From NCBI RefSeq assembly GCF_009745985.1, contig NZ_WFIX01000177.1, positions 186,001-250,000 on the forward strand: a stretch of DNA of 64,000 nt, given 5' to 3'. This document shows positions 61,159-64,000 of this stretch, in pieces; positions within the stretch are counted from its first letter, which is position 1, and every line of letters begins with the position of its first letter. Below the pieces are notes generated by a model. It saw nothing but the letters and a program-made list of their open reading frames with translations, was not told where the DNA came from and made no database searches. The stretch comes from Microbacterium karelineae (GTDB taxonomy: Bacteria; Actinomycetota; Actinomycetes; Actinomycetales; Microbacteriaceae). The translations under genes and the position numbers were made by a program.

Positions 61159-61242
61159 TGCACAACGACGCCAATTCTCGACGCGCACCCCGGGAGGAAC
61201 CCGTTTCCGGCCAAGTCCGCACAGAATTGGCGTCGTTGTGCA
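61159..61242. repeat. 78-bp inverted repeat element, copy 3
   Basis: Arms 61162-61178 and 61223-61239, perfect 17-mers, again enclose exactly 44 bases. The GTGCGGACTT extension is on the right arm, as in copy 2. It lies in the divergent gap between the AbiEi/DUF559 gene start and the riboflavin operon, so it cannot be only a terminator. The other part of this 510-base gap, 60997-61158, shows no clear signal. Confidence 0.85.
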
Positions 61243-61295
61243 TCTCGTGCCATCGCGTGTGCCCCCACCCGGGAATAACCCCGCGGGCGCGACGT

Positions 61296-61301
61296 TAGAC
61301 T
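61296..61301 (+). promoter_or_regulatory. Possible -10 box of the riboflavin operon
   Basis: TAGACT, ten to twelve bases before the first riboswitch helix; no clear -35 hexamer at the right distance. Tentative. Confidence 0.4.
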
Positions 61302-61310
61302 GTGAGGCAC

Positions 61311-61447
61311 ACGTGCTCCGGGGTCGGTGAGAATCCGAACCGGCGGTATAGTCCGCGACCCCCTCCCCGAGGGGTTGATCCGGTGAGATTCCGGGACCGA
61401 CGGTGATGCAGGCGCAGCCTGCGAGTCCGGATGGAAGGCAGCACGGC
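61311..61447 (+). ncRNA. FMN riboswitch (RFN element)
   Basis: All RFN landmarks appear in order: CTCCGGGGTCGGTGAGAATC, CCGAACCGGCGGTATAGTCC, a variable hairpin (CCCTCCCCGAGGGG), GATCCGGTGAGATTCCGGGA, CCGACGGTGATG, and GTCCGGATGGAAGGCAG. It binds FMN and lowers expression of the downstream riboflavin genes. The ribD start follows 60 bases later, consistent with control of translation or termination. Confidence 0.95.
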
Positions 61448-61506
61448 AGGTCCTCTGTGGGCCCGTTCCGTGATCCCCGGTGCCACCATGATGGAAAGGG
61501 ATCCGG

Positions 61507-62667
61507 ATGGCCACGGACGTCGAGATCGCCGCGATGCGTCGCGCGCTGGAGCTCGCCGCACGGGGACGTCGCAGTCGCAATCCCCAGGTCGGCGCTGTGA
61601 TCCTCGATCCGTCCGGCCAGATCATCGCCGAGGGCTGGCACCACGGGGCGGGCACGGCCCATGCCGAGGTCGACGCGCTCTCGCACCTGCCCGCGGAGGA
61701 CGCGCGCGGCGCGACCGCCGTCGTGACCCTCGAGCCCTGCAACCACCGGGGTCGCACCGGCCCCTGCGCCGAGGCGCTCATCGAAGCCGGTGTGGCGCGC
61801 GTCGTCTACGCACTCGACGATCCGGGCGAGCACGAGGGCGGCGGGGGCGCCCGCCTGCGCTCTTCCGGGATCGATGTCGAGGGCGGCGTGCTCGAGGCCG
61901 ACGCGCGCGCTCTCCTCGATCCGTGGCTCACCGCCCGCCGGCTCGGGCGCCCGTTCGTCACGATCAAGTGGGCGCAGAGCCTCGACGGCCGTGCCGCGGC
62001 GGCAGACGGATCCAGCCAGTGGATCACGGGACCCGCCGCGCGCGCCGACGTGCACCGTCGCCGCTCGGAGGCCGACGCGATCGTCGTCGGCACCGGCACG
62101 CTGGTGGCCGATGACCCCGCGCTCACGGCGCGGGACGGCGACGCGCTGCTTCCGGACCAGCCCGTGCCGGTCGTCATCGGCGCGACCGCGGTCCCCGAGG
62201 ACGCCCGGATCCACGAGCACCCACACGCTCCCCTCGTCTACGCGACGCGGGATCTCGACGCCGTGCTCGACGATCTCGCCGAGCGGGGCCTGCACCGCGT
62301 CTTCGTCGAGGGCGGGCCGACGCTCGCGAGCGCGTTCCTCGCGCACGGCCTCGCGGACCGGATCCTCGCGTACATCGCCCCGACGCTGCTCGGCGGGCCG
62401 CGCAGCGCGCTCGCGGACATCGGCGTCGGCGCGATCGCCGACCAGCGGCGCCTCGAGATCGAGACGATCGAGCGGCTCGGCGACGACCTGCTGGTCGTCG
62501 CGGTGCCGCAGGCCGCGGTGCCCCGCCGTCCGACCACCGACAGCTCAGGGGATGCGCCCAGCGGTCGCGACGCGGCGCGCGCCCCCGACGGTCCGCTCAC
62601 GGCCGACGACGGATCTGTTCGCACGCGCACCGCACACCCCACGCCCCGAGAAGGAGACAGCCACTGA
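61507..62667 (+). CDS. ribD: RibD, bifunctional deaminase/reductase of riboflavin synthesis
   Basis: A 386-residue enzyme performing two early steps. The zinc deaminase domain (1-145) shows H52-A-E54 and C78/C87 (LEPCNHRGRTGPC). The reductase domain (about 150-345) shows IKWAQSLDGRAA and FVEGGPTLASAFL. The last 40 residues are disordered. AAGGGA precedes the ATG. Overlaps ribE by TGATG. Confidence 0.94.
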   Translation: MATDVEIAAMRRALELAARGRRSRNPQVGAVILDPSGQIIAEGWHHGAGTAHAEVDALSHLPAEDARGATAVVTLEPCNHRGRTGPCAEALIEAGVARVVYALDDPGEHEGGGGARLRSSGIDVEGGVLEADARALLDPWLTARRLGRPFVTIKWAQSLDGRAAAADGSSQWITGPAARADVHRRRSEADAIVVGTGTLVADDPALTARDGDALLPDQPVPVVIGATAVPEDARIHEHPHAPLVYATRDLDAVLDDLAERGLHRVFVEGGPTLASAFLAHGLADRILAYIAPTLLGGPRSALADIGVGAIADQRRLEIETIERLGDDLLVVAVPQAAVPRRPTTDSSGDAPSGRDAARAPDGPLTADDGSVRTRTAHPTPREGDSH

Positions 62668-63299
62668 TGTTCACGGGAATCATCGAGGAGATCGGCCGGA
62701 TCACGGCCGTCGAGCCCTCGGGCGACGGCCTGCGCCTCACGGTGCACGCGCCGACGGCCGTCGAAGGCGTGCGACACGGCGATTCGATCGCCGTGTCGGG
62801 CGTGTGCCTCACGGTCGTCGACTGGACCGATGAGGCCTTCACCGCCGATGTGATGAAGCAGACGCTCGACATGTCGACCCTCTCGGGCGCGGGCGTGGGC
62901 ACCACCGTCAACATCGAGCGCGCGCTCGCCTCCGGCGGCCGCCTCGGCGGACACATCGTCCAGGGCCATATCGACGGCACCGGGACCGTGATCGACGTGC
63001 GCCCCGGCGACGAGTGGCAGGTCGTTCGGGTCGAGATCCCCACCCGCCTCGCGCCGCTCGTCGTCGACAAGGGATCCGTCACCCTCGACGGCACGTCCCT
63101 CACGGTCAGCGCCGTGAGCGAGCCGACCGCCGAGGTCGCGTGGCTCGAGGTGTCGCTCATCCCCGAGACGCTGCGCGCCACGACATTCGGCGAGCGGCGC
63201 GTCGGCGACCGCGTCAACGTCGAGACCGACATCCTCGCCCGACACGTCGAGCGCCTGACGGCGTTCGCGACCTCCGCCCCCGAAGGATCCGCACGATGA
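62667..63299 (+). CDS. ribE: Riboflavin synthase, alpha subunit
   Basis: A 210-residue trimeric enzyme made of two homologous lumazine-binding barrels (about 1-95 and 96-200), each starting with a FTGIIEEIG or VQGHIDGTG-like motif. It dismutates two lumazine molecules to riboflavin. Coupled to both neighbours (TGATG, ATGA). Confidence 0.95.
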   Translation: MFTGIIEEIGRITAVEPSGDGLRLTVHAPTAVEGVRHGDSIAVSGVCLTVVDWTDEAFTADVMKQTLDMSTLSGAGVGTTVNIERALASGGRLGGHIVQGHIDGTGTVIDVRPGDEWQVVRVEIPTRLAPLVVDKGSVTLDGTSLTVSAVSEPTAEVAWLEVSLIPETLRATTFGERRVGDRVNVETDILARHVERLTAFATSAPEGSAR

Positions 63300-64000
63300 C
63301 CGACCCCGCACTGTCCCCCCTGTCGACGATCGACGAGGCGATCGCCGCGCTGCGCGCCGGCCGCCCCGTGCTCGTCGCCGACGACGAGAACCGCGAGAAC
63401 GAGGGCGACGTGATCCTGTCGGCCGAGCTCGCGACGCACGAGCAGATCGCGTGGATGGTCCGGTACACCTCCGGCTACCTGTGCGCGCCGATGCCGCACG
63501 ACTGGGCCGACCGCCTCGACCTGCCGCCCATGGTCGCGCGCAACGAGGACGCACGGGGGACGGCGTACACCGTCTCCGTCGACGCCGCGGACGGCGTCAC
63601 GACGGGCATCAGCGCCAGCGACCGCGCACGCACGCTCAACGTGCTCGCGGATCCCACCTCGACCCCGGCGAGCGTGATCCGTCCCGGGCACATCCTGCCG
63701 CTGCGCGCGATGCCCGGCGGCGTCCGCGAGCGCGCGGGGCACACCGAGGCCGCGGTCGACCTCATGCGCCTCGCGGGCCTCGCGCCCGTCGGCGTCATCG
63801 GCGAGGTCATCGCCGAGGACGGCGAGATGATGCGCCTTCCCGGCCTGCTCGAGATGGGGCGCAGGGACGGCGTCCCCGTCGTCACGATCGAGCAGCTGGC
63901 GGCGCACCTCGACGCGGCGGATCCGCGGCAGGACGAGCAGACGCCCCCGGCCACGCGGTCCGTGAGCCTGCGCGCCGACACGACCGTCCCCACGCGACAC
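63296..64000 (+). CDS. ribBA: RibBA, DHBP synthase (GTP cyclohydrolase II half cut by window)
   Basis: The N-terminal 200 residues are a complete RibB domain with the catalytic and metal residues in [10 protein letters not shown] (about 30-39), [31 protein letters not shown] and GHTEAAVDL. Sequence continues past the window end, so the RibA half is only assumed from gene order. It makes the 4-carbon precursor from ribulose 5-phosphate. Confidence 0.92.
   Translation, partial: MTDPALSPLSTIDEAIAALRAGRPVLVADDENRENEGDVILSAELATHEQIAWMVRYTSGYLCAPMPHDWADRLDLPPMVARNEDARGTAYTVSVDAADGVTTGISASDRARTLNVLADPTSTPASVIRPGHILPLRAMPGGVRERAGHTEAAVDLMRLAGLAPVGVIGEVIAEDGEMMRLPGLLEMGRRDGVPVVTIEQLAAHLDAADPRQDEQTPPATRSVSLRADTTVPTRH

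Noticed and set aside
59426-61242. CRISPR array
   Set aside because: Only three copies, several hundred bases apart, each itself an inverted repeat; there are no regular spacers and no cas genes.

Overview
The window looks like a chromosome segment of a high-GC actinobacterium, most likely a Microbacteriaceae member (Microbacterium or a close relative). The signs are the uniformly GC-rich sequence, frequent GTG starts, SenX3/RegX3, CarD, GlnR, a fused IspDF, a fused Nudix/phosphatase MutT1 and a phage-borne WhiB. About the first 35.4 kb is a nearly complete siphovirus-type prophage beside a tRNA-Thr gene. The remaining 28.6 kb is ordinary chromosome. The left end of the prophage lies outside the window.

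Prophage, read right to left because most genes are on the minus strand. Positions 33.1-35.5 kb hold the integrase, a small repressor, a divergent Cro-like gene, an operator array and the tRNA attachment region. Positions 31.8-33.1 kb hold an excisionase-like HTH gene and a cluster of four small membrane proteins, one of them on the opposite strand. Positions 23.7-31.7 kb form the early and replication block, where nearly every gene overlaps the next by 1-4 bases: YqaJ-type exonuclease, probable RecT-like annealing protein, clamp-like protein, WhiB, HNH protein, a replication-organiser-like protein with internal palindromic repeats, SSB, and many tiny zinc-ribbon proteins. Positions 20.5-23.6 kb run from an HNH gene to the small terminase and contain an inserted cassette with a lipoprotein and a TIR-domain protein, the best candidate for an undescribed anti-phage function. 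Positions 12-20.5 kb hold the packaging and head genes: large terminase, a portal-MuF fusion, S78 protease, HK97 capsid, connectors and tail tube. Positions 0-12 kb hold the tail and lysis genes: frameshifted tail chaperone, tape measure, distal tail, baseplate proteins with Ig-like and GH18 domains, amidase, holin-like protein and M23 peptidase.

Chromosome. After tRNA-Thr come a DsbA-like protein that lacks its CxxC motif, an MsmK/UgpC ABC ATPase, rlmB-cysS-ispDF-carD, a lipoprotein, regX3-senX3 divergent from phoU, gpmA, a FUSC-type membrane protein, a fused tandem ABC exporter, ygfZ, a nitrobindin-like gene, glnR-ppk-mutT1-trpS, two GNAT acetyltransferases, an AbiEi/DUF559 gene, and an FMN riboswitch driving ribD-ribE-ribBA (cut by the window end).

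Two things are not explained by known families. One is the solitary two-domain TIR protein in the prophage. The other is a family of three 78-bp inverted repeats within 1.9 kb (59.4-61.2 kb), with near-identical 17-bp arms and exactly 44 bp of divergent centre in every copy.
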